DNA from: Flagellimonas spongiicola
GTDB lineage: Bacteria > Bacteroidota > Bacteroidia > Flavobacteriales > Flavobacteriaceae
DNA: 64,000 bases
Assembly (NCBI RefSeq): GCF_023502425.1
Contig: NZ_JAMFMA010000005.1
Location: 44,338 to 108,337 of the forward strand
Reading direction: 5' to 3'
The notes below the pieces were generated by a model. It saw nothing but the letters and a program-made list of their open reading frames with translations, did no database searches and was not told the DNA's origin. The translations under genes were made by a program, and so were the position numbers. Of the stretch, positions 1 through 8,505 are shown in pieces. Every line of letters begins with the position of its first letter. The stretch's first letter is position 1.

Positions 1-126
1 GTATTTGTTGTTGATGCAGGACCTTTTGTATCCCAGGCAGATAAGAATCCTACATGGACCATATTGGCCTTGTCATGGAGAACTTCAGATTATATTGTAG
101 AACAGCTTAAACAGCAAAACATTTGA
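1..126 (+). CDS. GMC family oxidoreductase, C-terminal end (partial)
   Basis: Only the last 41 codons are in the window; the gene begins upstream of base 1 and ends with TGA at 124-126. The visible peptide contains [16 protein letters not shown] and [14 protein letters not shown], which resembles the C-terminus of FAD-dependent GMC (glucose-methanol-choline) oxidoreductases of Bacteroidota. The next gene starts 2 bases later and is the usual small partner of such enzymes, which supports the call. The substrate cannot be inferred. Confidence 0.7.
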   Translation, partial: VFVVDAGPFVSQADKNPTWTILALSWRTSDYIVEQLKQQNI

Positions 127-128
127 TC

Positions 129-842
129 ATGGACAGAAGAAAAAGTTTAAAATCCATACTTCTTGGTGGCGTGGCTAGCGGACTGGCTGTGCATGGTTGT
201 AATCCAAAGCCAGAATCAGCTCCAGAGGAATCCGTATTGACACCAAAATACAATTATGGACGTACACCCAAAGAAGCTGAATTGATTGCTGAGCTTTTGG
301 AAGAAACATTTTTTAATGCACACGAAATGGAAACCATTGCAGTATTATGTGGTTTGATTCTTCCATCCACTGAAGAACTAAAAGGTGCTTTAGACGTACA
401 AGTTCCAGAATTCATAGAATTCATGGTAAAAGATATCCCAGAGTACCAACCTACATTGCGAGGAGGGTTAATGTGGCTCGATCACAAATCAAATTCGGAC
501 TTCAACAATCAATTTATCTCACTTACTGGAGAACAACAAAAACAGCTGCTGGATACCATAGCCTATCCGAATATGGATATGCCAGAAATAGAACGACCAT
601 TGGAAATTCAATTCTTTTCCTTGATGCGTAACCTTACATTAACCGGTTATTATACGTCCAAAGAAGGTATTGAGGAATTAGGCTATAAAGGCAATTCACC
701 CAATGTATGGGATGGGGTACCTCAAGATGTATTGGAACAACATGGTGTTTCTTATGATGAGGAATGGCTGGCAAAATGTGTAGATCAAAGTAAGCGTGCG
801 GTAAAGGCAGAATGGGACGATGCCGGCAATTTGTTGACATAA
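129..842 (+). CDS. Gluconate 2-dehydrogenase subunit 3 family protein, Tat lipoprotein
   Basis: The 237-residue product resembles the small (gamma) subunit that accompanies GMC-type flavoprotein dehydrogenases acting in the periplasm. The N-terminus MDRRKSLKSILLGG carries a twin-arginine pair followed by a hydrophobic stretch and a lipobox-like LAVHGC, so export by Tat as a lipoprotein is likely. The family core is visible around AVLCGLILPSTEE and VPEFIEFMVKDIP, with MWLD after it. ATG at 129 is preferred over a TTG at 123 because it places the Tat motif at the very start and lies just after the stop of the GMC gene. The two genes form an operon; the subunit probably helps export or anchor the flavoprotein. 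Substrate unknown. Confidence 0.8.
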   Translation: MDRRKSLKSILLGGVASGLAVHGCNPKPESAPEESVLTPKYNYGRTPKEAELIAELLEETFFNAHEMETIAVLCGLILPSTEELKGALDVQVPEFIEFMVKDIPEYQPTLRGGLMWLDHKSNSDFNNQFISLTGEQQKQLLDTIAYPNMDMPEIERPLEIQFFSLMRNLTLTGYYTSKEGIEELGYKGNSPNVWDGVPQDVLEQHGVSYDEEWLAKCVDQSKRAVKAEWDDAGNLLT

Positions 843-930
843 ATTGTAGTCTGAAAAATAGAAATTAGCTTGTTTGGCAAGTTTATTTTTGCCGATATTT
901 GCGATCACATTTTTAAAATGCATACCAAAG

Positions 931-1014
931 GCCCACGTGGTGGAATTGGTAGACACGCTACCTTGAGGGGGTAGTGTTCGAAAGGACGTGCTGGTTCGAC
1001 TCCAGTCGTGGGCA
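931..1014 (+). tRNA. tRNA-Leu, anticodon GAG
   Basis: A class II tRNA cloverleaf can be drawn. The acceptor stem is GCCCACG (931-937) pairing with CGTGGGC (1007-1013), with discriminator A at 1014 and no encoded CCA. The D-arm contains GGAATTGGTAGACACG. The anticodon stem CTACC/GGTAG encloses TTGAGGG, giving anticodon GAG. A long variable arm (GTTC-GAAA-GGAC) and a TTCGACT T-loop follow. The long variable arm and GAG anticodon identify a leucine tRNA that reads CUC and CUU. Confidence 0.95.
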
Positions 1015-1021
1015 CACAAAA

Positions 1022-1037
1022 CTGAAAACACTTTTCA
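1022..1037 (+). other. Short hairpin just downstream of tRNA-Leu
   Basis: CTGAAAACACTTTTCAG forms a short stem beginning 8 bases after the tRNA. It has no T-run after it, so it looks more like a 3'-end processing or decay element than a terminator; the real terminator follows at 1050. Confidence 0.3.
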
Positions 1038-1049
1038 GATTTCAAGTAC

Positions 1050-1093
1050 AAAGGGAAAATTAGGATTCAAATCCTTGTTTATCCCTTTTTTTT
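1050..1093 (+). terminator. Rho-independent terminator after tRNA-Leu
   Basis: AAAGGGA (1050-1056) pairs with TCCCTTT (1082-1088), with an inner GGATT/AATCC hairpin, and a run of eight T residues follows. It lies 36 bases after the tRNA and before the carotenoid operon promoter, so it probably ends the tRNA transcript. Confidence 0.7.
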
Positions 1094-1215
1094 ATACCTC
1101 TGAGTTGAGAAACACATACGTACCGTTTCGTAATGAAGTAAATATTCAAAAGTCTAAATAAGGCTCCGTTTTCAAGTTCACCCTTAAATAAACCGCTAAG
1201 ATTCTCTAAATATTG

Positions 1216-1235
1216 AGGTATTTATTAGGATACCT
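1216..1235 (+). promoter_or_regulatory. Candidate operator for the CarH/MerR-like regulator
   Basis: A perfect inverted repeat AGGTAT-N8-ATACCT lies 12 bases upstream of the -7 box of the carotenoid operon, covering the expected -33 region. MerR-family dimers bind inverted repeats in promoter DNA, and the first gene of this operon encodes such a regulator. That it is the regulator's own site is inference from position and symmetry. Confidence 0.45.
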
Positions 1236-1247
1236 GCATTAAAATCG

Positions 1248-1255
1248 TAAATTTG
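1248..1255 (+). promoter_or_regulatory. Bacteroidota-type -7 box of the carotenoid operon
   Basis: TAAATTTG matches the Bacteroidota -7 consensus TAnnTTTG. A TTAG at 1225-1228 stands exactly 19 bases upstream as a one-mismatch -33 box. The transcription start would fall close to 1260, giving a leader of only a few bases before the ATG at 1268. Confidence 0.6.
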
Positions 1256-1267
1256 TTTAACTTTTAT

Positions 1268-2179
1268 ATGAAAAAGATGAACAATGTTAAAAAATCTTTC
1301 AGTATCCGAGATATGGAAAATCTTTCCGGTATCAAGGCACACACCATTCGAATCTGGGAAAAAAGATACAATTTGTTCACCCCTGAACGTACGAGTACTA
1401 ACATTAGAACATACAGCCTAGCAAGCTTACAAAAACTATTGAATGTAACCTTGCTCTATAACAATGGGTACAAGATTTCCAAAATAGCCAAATTGGAGGA
1501 TACCAAGATTCCTATTTTGGTTCGTGAAATTGTTTCCCAAAGTAGTGAAAAGGATCATGCAATAAATGCGTTTAAGTTGGCCATGGTCAATTTTGATCAA
1601 ACCTTATTTTTGAATACCTACAATAGTCTTTTATCCGATAGGTCATTCAGGGATATATTCAACGAAGTATTCATTCCGCTACTTAATGAATTGGGTTTGC
1701 TATGGCAAACAGATACCATCAGTCCTTCCCATGAGCACTTCATTTCTCACTTGATAAAACAAAAAATCCATATCAACACTGAAAAGTTGCAATTACTTGA
1801 ACCAACCAAGAAAGACAAGGTTTTTGCACTTTTCCTGCCTGAGAATGAGATTCATGAAATAGGATTGTTGTACTTGAATTACGAGATCAACCTATTAGGG
1901 TATAAATCCATCTATTTGGGTCAAACCATGCCTTTGGAAAATCTAGTGGATTTACTTAAGTATTACGACAATGTCCATTTTGTTAGCTACTTTACCGTTT
2001 CACCAACTAAGGATGAATTAAGTTCATATTTTGATAAATTTTCCACTATAGTCAGTAATGGTGAAAACCGAGCTAAACTTTGGGTTTTGGGCCATCAAAT
2101 TAAACACATTTCAGAGGAGGATTTACCTGCACATATCCAGACATTCAATTCCATTGAGCAATTGATAAATTTTGCTTAA
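1268..2179 (+). CDS. MerR-family regulator with B12-binding domain, CarH/LitR-like
   Basis: The 303-residue protein has an N-terminal MerR winged helix (FSIRDMENLSGIKAHTIRIW) followed by a helical domain and a cobalamin-binding domain. In the second domain W146 is followed by nine residues and E156-H157, the W-x9-EH signature of adenosylcobalamin photoreceptors of the CarH/LitR type. The B12 domain keeps ExHxxG (EIHEIG, H196), the motif whose His is the lower cobalt ligand. The residue after W146 is Gln where Thermus CarH has the His used in the light-state bis-His adduct, and the late GG motif reads GHQ, so details may differ. Such regulators repress carotenoid genes in the dark. It is first in the operon, 3 bases before crtI, so it should be autoregulated. 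ATG at 1268 is preferred over a TTG at 1253; ATG 1277 is also possible. Confidence 0.85.
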   Translation: MKKMNNVKKSFSIRDMENLSGIKAHTIRIWEKRYNLFTPERTSTNIRTYSLASLQKLLNVTLLYNNGYKISKIAKLEDTKIPILVREIVSQSSEKDHAINAFKLAMVNFDQTLFLNTYNSLLSDRSFRDIFNEVFIPLLNELGLLWQTDTISPSHEHFISHLIKQKIHINTEKLQLLEPTKKDKVFALFLPENEIHEIGLLYLNYEINLLGYKSIYLGQTMPLENLVDLLKYYDNVHFVSYFTVSPTKDELSSYFDKFSTIVSNGENRAKLWVLGHQIKHISEEDLPAHIQTFNSIEQLINFA

Positions 2180-2182
2180 TAC

Positions 2183-3637
2183 ATGAAGAAGGCCATAGTC
2201 ATAGGTTCAGGATTTTCCTCACTTTCTGCCGCTTGCTATTTGGCGAAAGCCGGATTGGAAGTCGAGATCTTTGAAAAAAACACCACAGTTGGCGGACGTG
2301 CTAGACAATTGGTGCGTGACGGATTTACCTTTGACATTGGTCCAAGTTGGTATTGGATGCCTGACATCTTCGAAAAGTTTTTTGCCGAATTCGGTAAGCA
2401 ACCATCCGATTACTATCAGCTAAACAAACTAAATCCAGCCTACAAGATTTTTTTCAAAGATGATGAAATTACCATTGGGGATTGCATGGACCAGATATGC
2501 CTGGAATTTGAGCGTATCGAAGCGGGTAGTAGTAATCAGTTAAGGAGTTTTATAAAAAAAGCACAGGACAACTATGACATTGCCATCAATAAAGTTGTCC
2601 TTAAACCAGGTATTTCACCCTTGGAATTAGTGACCAAGGATACCGTTTTACGCTTGGACCAGTTTTTCAAAACCATTAGTCAGGAAGTTCGCAAACGGTT
2701 TGATAATCCAAAATTGATTTCAACACTAGAATTTCCGGTGCTTTTTTTAGGCGCTAAACCAAGCAATACGCCATCATTCTACAGCTTTATGAATTTTGCG
2801 GATTTTGGTTTGGGTACATGGCATCCCGAAGGTGGTATGTATCAAGTTATCCGCGCCATGGCAGATTTAGCAAAAGAATTAGGTGTTACCATACACACGG
2901 ATCACTCCATAGATAAAATCCTAGTTTTGGATGGCGTAATATGTGGCGTTAATACTAGAGGTAAAAACGTCACATCAGATTATGTGGTTAGTGGTGCTGA
3001 CTATCATCATTCAGAAACTCTATTGGACAAGAAGTACCGACAGTATTCTGAGAATTATTGGCAAACCCGTACGTATGCACCTTCTTCCCTCCTATTCTAC
3101 ATCGGATTTGACAAAAAACTTGAAAATGTAAATCACCATAACCTCTTTTTCGATACTGATTTTGAACTACATGCCAAAGAGATTTATGACCATCCGCAAT
3201 GGCCTACCAATCCATTGTTCTATGCTAACTTTCCTTCCATAACGGATAGTAGCATGGCTCCAAACGGTTGTGAAAATGGTTTTTTCTTAGTCCCTATAGC
3301 GCCTGGACTGGAAGATACCCCAGAATTAAGGGCCCAATATTTTGATATTGTAATGGACAGATTTGAATCCATTACCAATCAAGTAGTTAGAAATTCCATT
3401 ATCTTTAAAGAGAGCTTCTGTGTAAAAGACTTTATTGAACAGTACAATTCCTTTAAAGGAAATGCCTACGGTATGGCCAATACCTTAAAACAAACGGCCT
3501 TTTTAAGACCTAACCTCAAAAGTAGCAAGGTTAAAAACCTGTTTTTCACAGGACAGCTTACAGTTCCAGGCCCCGGAGTACCTCCATCATTGATCTCAGG
3601 TAAACTTGTAGCGGACCTGTTAACCAAAAACTTATAA
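2183..3637 (+). CDS. crtI: Phytoene desaturase
   Basis: The 484-residue flavoprotein converts phytoene to lycopene by successive desaturations at the membrane. The N-terminal dinucleotide-binding fold is clear (IVIGSGFSSLSAA, residues 5-17, then VGGRA) and FDIGPSWYWMPD is typical of bacterial CrtI. The C-terminal FAD motif FFTGQLTVPGPGVPPS is intact at about residues 455-470. Length is normal for the family. It sits 3 bases after the MerR-like regulator and 2 bases before crtB, which makes co-transcription very likely. Confidence 0.95.
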   Translation: MKKAIVIGSGFSSLSAACYLAKAGLEVEIFEKNTTVGGRARQLVRDGFTFDIGPSWYWMPDIFEKFFAEFGKQPSDYYQLNKLNPAYKIFFKDDEITIGDCMDQICLEFERIEAGSSNQLRSFIKKAQDNYDIAINKVVLKPGISPLELVTKDTVLRLDQFFKTISQEVRKRFDNPKLISTLEFPVLFLGAKPSNTPSFYSFMNFADFGLGTWHPEGGMYQVIRAMADLAKELGVTIHTDHSIDKILVLDGVICGVNTRGKNVTSDYVVSGADYHHSETLLDKKYRQYSENYWQTRTYAPSSLLFYIGFDKKLENVNHHNLFFDTDFELHAKEIYDHPQWPTNPLFYANFPSITDSSMAPNGCENGFFLVPIAPGLEDTPELRAQYFDIVMDRFESITNQVVRNSIIFKESFCVKDFIEQYNSFKGNAYGMANTLKQTAFLRPNLKSSKVKNLFFTGQLTVPGPGVPPSLISGKLVADLLTKNL

Positions 3638-3639
3638 CA

Positions 3640-4479
3640 ATGAAATCTATTTTTGACGATGTTTCCAGAAGCTGCAGTAAGATTGTTACCCAGTCTTATA
3701 GCACTTCCTTTTCATTGGCGACCAAAATGTTGTCTCCAACCATTCGAAAAGATATTTACAATATATATGGTTTTGTTCGCTTTGCTGATGAGATAGTGGA
3801 TAGCTTCCACGATTATGAAAAAGAAACCCTTTTCAACAAATTTGAAAAGGATATGGAACTAGCTATTGAGAATAAAATTAGTTTGAATCCTATTCTCAAT
3901 TCCTTCCAGCACACGTACCATAAATACAATATACCCCATCATCTGGTGGAGGCATTTATGAAAAGTATGCGAATGGACCTCACCAAAAAAGAGTACCTAA
4001 GTCTCGGTGAATACAAAGAATACATCTACGGTTCTGCAGATGTTGTAGGCCTCATGTGCTTATGCGTATTCGTGAATGGGAACATGGAAAAATATGATGA
4101 ATTGAAAGCATCAGCCATGGCATTAGGTTCAGCATTCCAGAAAGTCAACTTTTTACGGGATTTAAAGGCCGATTTTGAAGATTTGGAACGTACGTACTTC
4201 CCAAACACAAATTTGATGGAGTTGGATGAAGCTTCAAAAAAACGTATTGTGGATGAAATAAGAGCTGATTTTGCATTGGCATATTCAGGACTTATAAAAC
4301 TTCCCAAGGAGGCTAAATTTGGAGTTTACACTGCCTATAAATATTACAAAAAGCTACTTCAAAAATTACAGAGTACACCACCTTTGGAAATCAAGAATAC
4401 ACGTATTCGAGTTCCTGATTATCAAAAATTGGGATTGTTGGCCCAATCTTATGTAAACTATAAACTGCAGCTGTTTTAA
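3640..4479 (+). CDS. crtB: Phytoene synthase
   Basis: The 279-residue enzyme condenses two geranylgeranyl diphosphates to phytoene. Both aspartate-rich metal and diphosphate motifs are present: DEIVD at residues 50-54 and DLKAD at 174-178. YSTSFSLATKML near the start and NFLRDLKADFEDLERTYFP are characteristic of the squalene/phytoene synthase family. The calling context is strong: crtI immediately upstream, crtZ starting on the base after its stop codon. Confidence 0.95.
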   Translation: MKSIFDDVSRSCSKIVTQSYSTSFSLATKMLSPTIRKDIYNIYGFVRFADEIVDSFHDYEKETLFNKFEKDMELAIENKISLNPILNSFQHTYHKYNIPHHLVEAFMKSMRMDLTKKEYLSLGEYKEYIYGSADVVGLMCLCVFVNGNMEKYDELKASAMALGSAFQKVNFLRDLKADFEDLERTYFPNTNLMELDEASKKRIVDEIRADFALAYSGLIKLPKEAKFGVYTAYKYYKKLLQKLQSTPPLEIKNTRIRVPDYQKLGLLAQSYVNYKLQLF

Positions 4480-4929
4480 ATGAAAATTGCACTTTGGATT
4501 TTAATTTTTTTAGGAACATTCTCCATCATGGAGTTTATGGCATGGTTCACTCATAAATATGTGATGCATGGGTTTTTATGGCATTTCCATAGAGATCACC
4601 ACAAAAAAGACCATGACTCATGGTTTGAACGCAACGATGCCTTTTTTATATTCTACGCTGTTGTAAGCATGGTTTGCTTCTATTTAGGAGCGGAAACCAG
4701 TTTTTGGTACGGTTGGCCCTTGGGTTTTGGTATTCTGGCCTACGGTATCGCTTATTTTTTAGTTCACGATATTTTTATACATCAGCGATTTAAGATGTTT
4801 CGAAATGCCAACAATTGGTATGCCCGAGGTGTACGAAGGGCACATAAAATCCACCATAAACACTTAGGGAAGGAAGACGGCGAGTGCTTTGGTATGTTGG
4901 TCGTCCCTTTTAAGTATTTTAAAAAGTAG
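4480..4929 (+). CDS. crtZ: Beta-carotene hydroxylase
   Basis: The 149-residue membrane protein belongs to the fatty acid hydroxylase-like di-iron family and hydroxylates beta-ionone rings, turning beta-carotene into zeaxanthin. The histidine clusters are visible: HKYVMH, HFHRDHHK, HDIFIH and RAHKIHHKH. Hydrophobic segments lie at the N-terminus and in the middle. Its ATG directly abuts the crtB stop. Its 3' end overlaps the convergent thioredoxin gene by 11 bases. No lycopene cyclase follows, although the enzyme needs a cyclised substrate. Confidence 0.93.
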   Translation: MKIALWILIFLGTFSIMEFMAWFTHKYVMHGFLWHFHRDHHKKDHDSWFERNDAFFIFYAVVSMVCFYLGAETSFWYGWPLGFGILAYGIAYFLVHDIFIHQRFKMFRNANNWYARGVRRAHKIHHKHLGKEDGECFGMLVVPFKYFKK

Positions 4930-5491
4930 GTGATTCAGCCAATAGCTCCTCTAAAAGTTGTTTGTTTCGATTGCTGTCCCATTTCGCAACACCGAACTCC
5001 TTAACAACAATTTCTCCAGTCTTACTTATGATGTAAGTTGCAGGTATCGTCTGTGAAAACAACAAGTCAGGAGTCCGACTGGTCTCAAAATAAACAGGTA
5101 ATTGATATCCTTTTTTAACTAGAAACTTTCTCACCTTTTCCTCCTCATCTTCGGCAACAAAGGCGAAAACAACTTTTGACCCATATTCTTGATGCAAACG
5201 GACTAGACTTGGTAATTCAGCAACACAAGGTGGGCACCAAGTAGCCCAAAAGTTCACAAAAACCACTTTACCTTTTAAATCTTGAAAACTAAGGGTGTTT
5301 CCTTGTAAATCAATCAGATTCCAATTGTAATTTTCAAGTATTTCCCTATCATCTTTAGCAACAATGTGCGTACTTCCAAAAAGAATATTCCCAACAAACA
5401 TTCTAAGATGATATCGTACAGGAGTAAATAGTATGAGAAGTATTGCAACTATCCAAAGTGCATTGGTAATTTGAGATCTACTAAGCTTCAT
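4919..5491 (-). CDS. TlpA/ResA-like thioredoxin family protein with intact CxxC
   Basis: The 190-residue protein has one N-terminal membrane segment (about residues 11-25) and a thioredoxin fold facing the periplasm. The active site FWATWCPPC places the cysteines at 86 and 89, and the cis-proline loop reads TIPATY. This pattern fits membrane-anchored thiol-disulfide reductases such as TlpA or ResA. It follows a paralogue 6 bases upstream on the same strand and overlaps crtZ tail to tail. The client protein is unknown. Confidence 0.88.
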   Translation of the reverse strand: MKLSRSQITNALWIVAILLILFTPVRYHLRMFVGNILFGSTHIVAKDDREILENYNWNLIDLQGNTLSFQDLKGKVVFVNFWATWCPPCVAELPSLVRLHQEYGSKVVFAFVAEDEEEKVRKFLVKKGYQLPVYFETSRTPDLLFSQTIPATYIISKTGEIVVKEFGVAKWDSNRNKQLLEELLAESPTF

Positions 5492-5497
5492 TCAGTT

Positions 5498-6058
5498 TTA
5501 TTCTGCAATTAATTCATCCAATAGGTTGTAAACTTTGGATGTGCTCCATTTCGCTATTTTTTTCTTGTAGATCACTACATTACCAGATTTATCAATAAGA
5601 TAGGAAGATGGCACTTCATCCGGATTAATTGGCATTTTTTCACCTATGATCAAATACGTAACCGGAAAAGAAAATGCATGTTTTTCCATAAATTCCTCCA
5701 CTGGAGGTCGATTCTCATTGGTAATAATGTAGAAATCCATTTTGTCCTGATAGGAGTCGTACATTTTTTGAATACTTACCAATTCTGCTTCACTTGGCAA
5801 CTTCCAAGATGCCCAAAGATTGATAAACACAACCCTTCCTTTTGATCTATCAAAATTGAAGAAATTCCATTCAGCATCTTTTAACTTCCAATCATAATCC
5901 GTGATTTTCTCACGTGCTGAAACTTCTATAATTGGTGGTGAAGTAGCAAATACCCTATTGAGAAGTACTTTACCATAGTGCCCCATTGGAGTTACAAAAA
6001 AGGAAAGTACAAAAAGTATTAAAAGAATATTTATAAAGGTTTTTTTACCTTTTTTCAT
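5498..6058 (-). CDS. Thioredoxin-fold membrane protein lacking the CxxC cysteines
   Basis: The 186-residue protein is a paralogue of the downstream gene with the same layout: one N-terminal membrane segment (about residues 10-25) and a TlpA-like fold. Where the neighbour has CPPC at residues 86-89, this one has K-L-P-S at the same positions within LWASWKLPSEAEL, so both redox cysteines are gone. The cis-proline loop is kept as VPSSYL, indicating that the fold is intact. It cannot do ordinary dithiol chemistry; a binding or regulatory role, perhaps with its neighbour, is possible but unproven. The two genes form an operon. Confidence 0.82.
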   Translation of the reverse strand: MKKGKKTFINILLILFVLSFFVTPMGHYGKVLLNRVFATSPPIIEVSAREKITDYDWKLKDAEWNFFNFDRSKGRVVFINLWASWKLPSEAELVSIQKMYDSYQDKMDFYIITNENRPPVEEFMEKHAFSFPVTYLIIGEKMPINPDEVPSSYLIDKSGNVVIYKKKIAKWSTSKVYNLLDELIAE

Positions 6059-6082
6059 GGTGATTGGTTTGTCTCAAAACTA

Positions 6083-6113
6083 AAAAACTCCTGACATTAA
6101 ATCAGGAGTTTTT
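6083..6113 (-). terminator. Terminator of the aconitase gene
   Basis: A 12-bp stem (AAAAACTCCTGA pairing with TCAGGAGTTTTT, loop of seven) lies between the stop of the aconitase gene and the start of the thioredoxin pair. Read on the minus strand it ends in a T-run, as expected for termination after aconitase. Its symmetry would also work on the other strand. Confidence 0.85.
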
Positions 6114-6134
6114 AACTATTTAGTTACAATTATT

Positions 6135-8405
6135 TTAGGCGTTTTCCTTTTTGATCATGTTCAATGCTGATCCTTCCTTGAACCAATCAATTTGGGAGTC
6201 ATTGTAAGAATGGTTAACCATAATGGTGTCCTTACTACCATCAGAATGAACAACTTCCAAGGTCAGCTGTTTACCTGGAGCGAAGTCTGCAATATCAACA
6301 AAGTTGAAGGTATCATCCTCCTGAATCAAATCATAATCGCCCTCATTCGCAAATGTCAAGGCCAGCATTCCTTGCTTTTTCAAGTTGGTCTCATGTATTC
6401 TAGCAAAGGATTTTACCAAAACAGCAGCAACGCCTAAATGTCTTGGTTGCATCGCAGCATGTTCCCTTGAAGAACCTTCACCGTAATTGTGATCACCAAC
6501 CACTATTGTTCTTATACCTTCTTTTTTATAAGCACGTTGTGCATCTGGTACAGCTCCATATTCGCCGGTTAGCTGATTCTTGACAAAATTCGTTTGCTTA
6601 TTGTACGCATTAACGGCACCAATCAATGTATTATTTGCTATGTTATCCAAGTGCCCCCTATAGCGTAACCAAGGTCCAGCCATGGAAATATGGTCTGTCG
6701 TACATTTTCCAAATGCCTTTATCAATAGTTTTACGCCTTGCAGGCTTTCCGTTGAAATTGGCACAAAAGGCTCCAATAGCTGTAATCGTTCAGAAGTTGG
6801 TGATACGATTACCTGTACACCACTGCCATCTTCCATTGGTGCAATAAATCCTGCATCTTCCACAGCAAATCCTTCTGGAGGTAATTCATAGCCTCTTGGT
6901 TCAGCCAACATCACTTCCTCACCATCCTCATTGATCAACTTATCCGTTACCGGATTAAAATCCAATCTTCCTGCAATAGCAATAGCGGTAACCAATTCTG
7001 GCGAACCTACAAAGGCCAATGTATTTGGGTTACCATCTGCTCGTTTGGCAAAATTCCTGTTGAAGGAGTGTACAATGGTATTACGCGGGCCATTTGCGGC
7101 CTGATCACCATATCTATCCCACATACCAATACATGGTCCACATGCATTTGCGAACACTGTGGCTCCAATAGCATTAAAGGTTTCGATAAAACCATCACGA
7201 TCGATGGTAAAGCGAACTTGTTCTGATCCTGGTGTTATGGTGAATTTTGATTTTGTCTTAAGATTTTTATCCGCTACTTGTTTCGCCAAGGAAGCGGCCC
7301 TTGAAATGTCTTCGTAGGAAGAATTTGTGCATGAACCTATCAAACCAACTTCAACGTTTAGCGGCCAATCATTGGTTTTTGCTGCCTCACTCATTTTAGA
7401 AATTGGCGTAGCTAAATCCGGAGTAAAAGGACCATTCAAGTGAGGTTCCAATGTATTTAAATCAATTTCTATCAACTGATCAAAGTACTGTTCTGGATTG
7501 GCATAAACTTCAGGGTCTGCGGTCAGATGTTCTTTAACCTCCAATGCTGCATCCGCCACATCCGCTCTGTCTGTAGCTCTTAAATACCTGTCCATGGATT
7601 CATCGTATCCAAATGTCGAGGTTGTGGCACCTACTTCAGCACCCATGTTACAAATTGTTCCTTTTCCTGTACAAGACATGGACGTTGCTCCTTCACCAAA
7701 ATATTCGATGATCGCACCGGTACCTCCTTTAGCAGTCAAGATATCTGCAACTTTTAAAATCACATCTTTTGGAGCAGTCCAACCTGAAAGTTTTCCTGTC
7801 AATTTAACTCCAATCAGTTTAGGAAATTTCAGTTCCCAAGCCATACCGGCCATAACATCCACAGCATCTGCCCCACCAACTCCAATAGCTACCATTCCCA
7901 ATCCACCTGCATTTACGGTGTGAGAATCCGTACCAATCATCATCCCCCCTGGGAATGCGTAGTTTTCCAAAACAACCTGATGGATAATTCCTGCACCAGG
8001 TTTCCAAAATCCAATCCCATATTTATTCGAAACGGATTCTAAAAAGTTGAATACCTCGTTGCTAGTTTCATTAGCTCTTTTTAAATCGGTTTTGGCATCA
8101 ACTTTTGCTTGAATAAGGTGATCACAGTGAACGGTTGTTGGTACTGCCACCTTGGGTTTACCTGCGTGCATGAATTGCAACAGGGCCATTTGCGCCGTTG
8201 CATCTTGACATGCTACCCGGTCCGGGGCAAAATCAACATAGTCTTTTCCTCTTTCGAACTTTTTGGATGGAGTCCCATCCCATAAATGTGAATACAGTAT
8301 TTTTTCTGCTAGGGTCAGTGGTTTTCCCACCAATTCTCGGGCTTTTTCCACACGTTCCCCCATGGAAGCATAGACACCCTTGATCATATCAATGTCAAAC
8401 GCCAT
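6135..8405 (-). CDS. acn: Aconitate hydratase
   Basis: The 756-residue enzyme interconverts citrate and isocitrate in the TCA cycle using a [4Fe-4S] cluster. The three cluster cysteines are in LIGSCTNSS (about residue 358) and ACGPCIGMW (about 421-424). The C-terminal swivel domain carries [20 protein letters not shown], the loop with the catalytic serine. Length and motifs fit the mitochondrial-type aconitase usual in Bacteroidota, so the symbol is given generically. It reads in the same direction as moxR, 100 bases downstream of it, and has its own terminator. Confidence 0.95.
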   Translation of the reverse strand: MAFDIDMIKGVYASMGERVEKARELVGKPLTLAEKILYSHLWDGTPSKKFERGKDYVDFAPDRVACQDATAQMALLQFMHAGKPKVAVPTTVHCDHLIQAKVDAKTDLKRANETSNEVFNFLESVSNKYGIGFWKPGAGIIHQVVLENYAFPGGMMIGTDSHTVNAGGLGMVAIGVGGADAVDVMAGMAWELKFPKLIGVKLTGKLSGWTAPKDVILKVADILTAKGGTGAIIEYFGEGATSMSCTGKGTICNMGAEVGATTSTFGYDESMDRYLRATDRADVADAALEVKEHLTADPEVYANPEQYFDQLIEIDLNTLEPHLNGPFTPDLATPISKMSEAAKTNDWPLNVEVGLIGSCTNSSYEDISRAASLAKQVADKNLKTKSKFTITPGSEQVRFTIDRDGFIETFNAIGATVFANACGPCIGMWDRYGDQAANGPRNTIVHSFNRNFAKRADGNPNTLAFVGSPELVTAIAIAGRLDFNPVTDKLINEDGEEVMLAEPRGYELPPEGFAVEDAGFIAPMEDGSGVQVIVSPTSERLQLLEPFVPISTESLQGVKLLIKAFGKCTTDHISMAGPWLRYRGHLDNIANNTLIGAVNAYNKQTNFVKNQLTGEYGAVPDAQRAYKKEGIRTIVVGDHNYGEGSSREHAAMQPRHLGVAAVLVKSFARIHETNLKKQGMLALTFANEGDYDLIQEDDTFNFVDIADFAPGKQLTLEVVHSDGSKDTIMVNHSYNDSQIDWFKEGSALNMIKKENA

Positions 8406-8505
8406 TCTGCAATTGAATTTTAGATTTTTGTAATTCCGTAAATTTAAGAAAATACCAACGATTAAGGTATTAGAATCTACTAAATAAGTCGAGGATAAAT
8501 TGAAT

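Noticed and set aside
871..900. GGCAA...TTGCC hairpin before tRNA-Leu as terminator of the Tat lipoprotein gene
   Set aside because: The stem is short and no T-run follows; it overlaps promoter-like sequence for the tRNA.
931..1014. Integration site at the tRNA-Leu gene
   Set aside because: No repeat of the tRNA 3' end and no integrase lie nearby.
696..1031. A 111-codon minus-strand frame over the tRNA region
   Set aside because: It runs through the tRNA-Leu gene and its peptide has no coding character.
1130..1150. Second operator-like pattern TACG...CGTA upstream of the carotenoid operon
   Set aside because: The arms are only 4 bases, far from the promoter boxes, and such matches are expected by chance.
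6626..8383. Several 60-110 codon open frames antisense to aconitase
   Set aside because: They lie wholly inside a strongly supported gene, have no recognisable motif and follow its codon periodicity as shadows.
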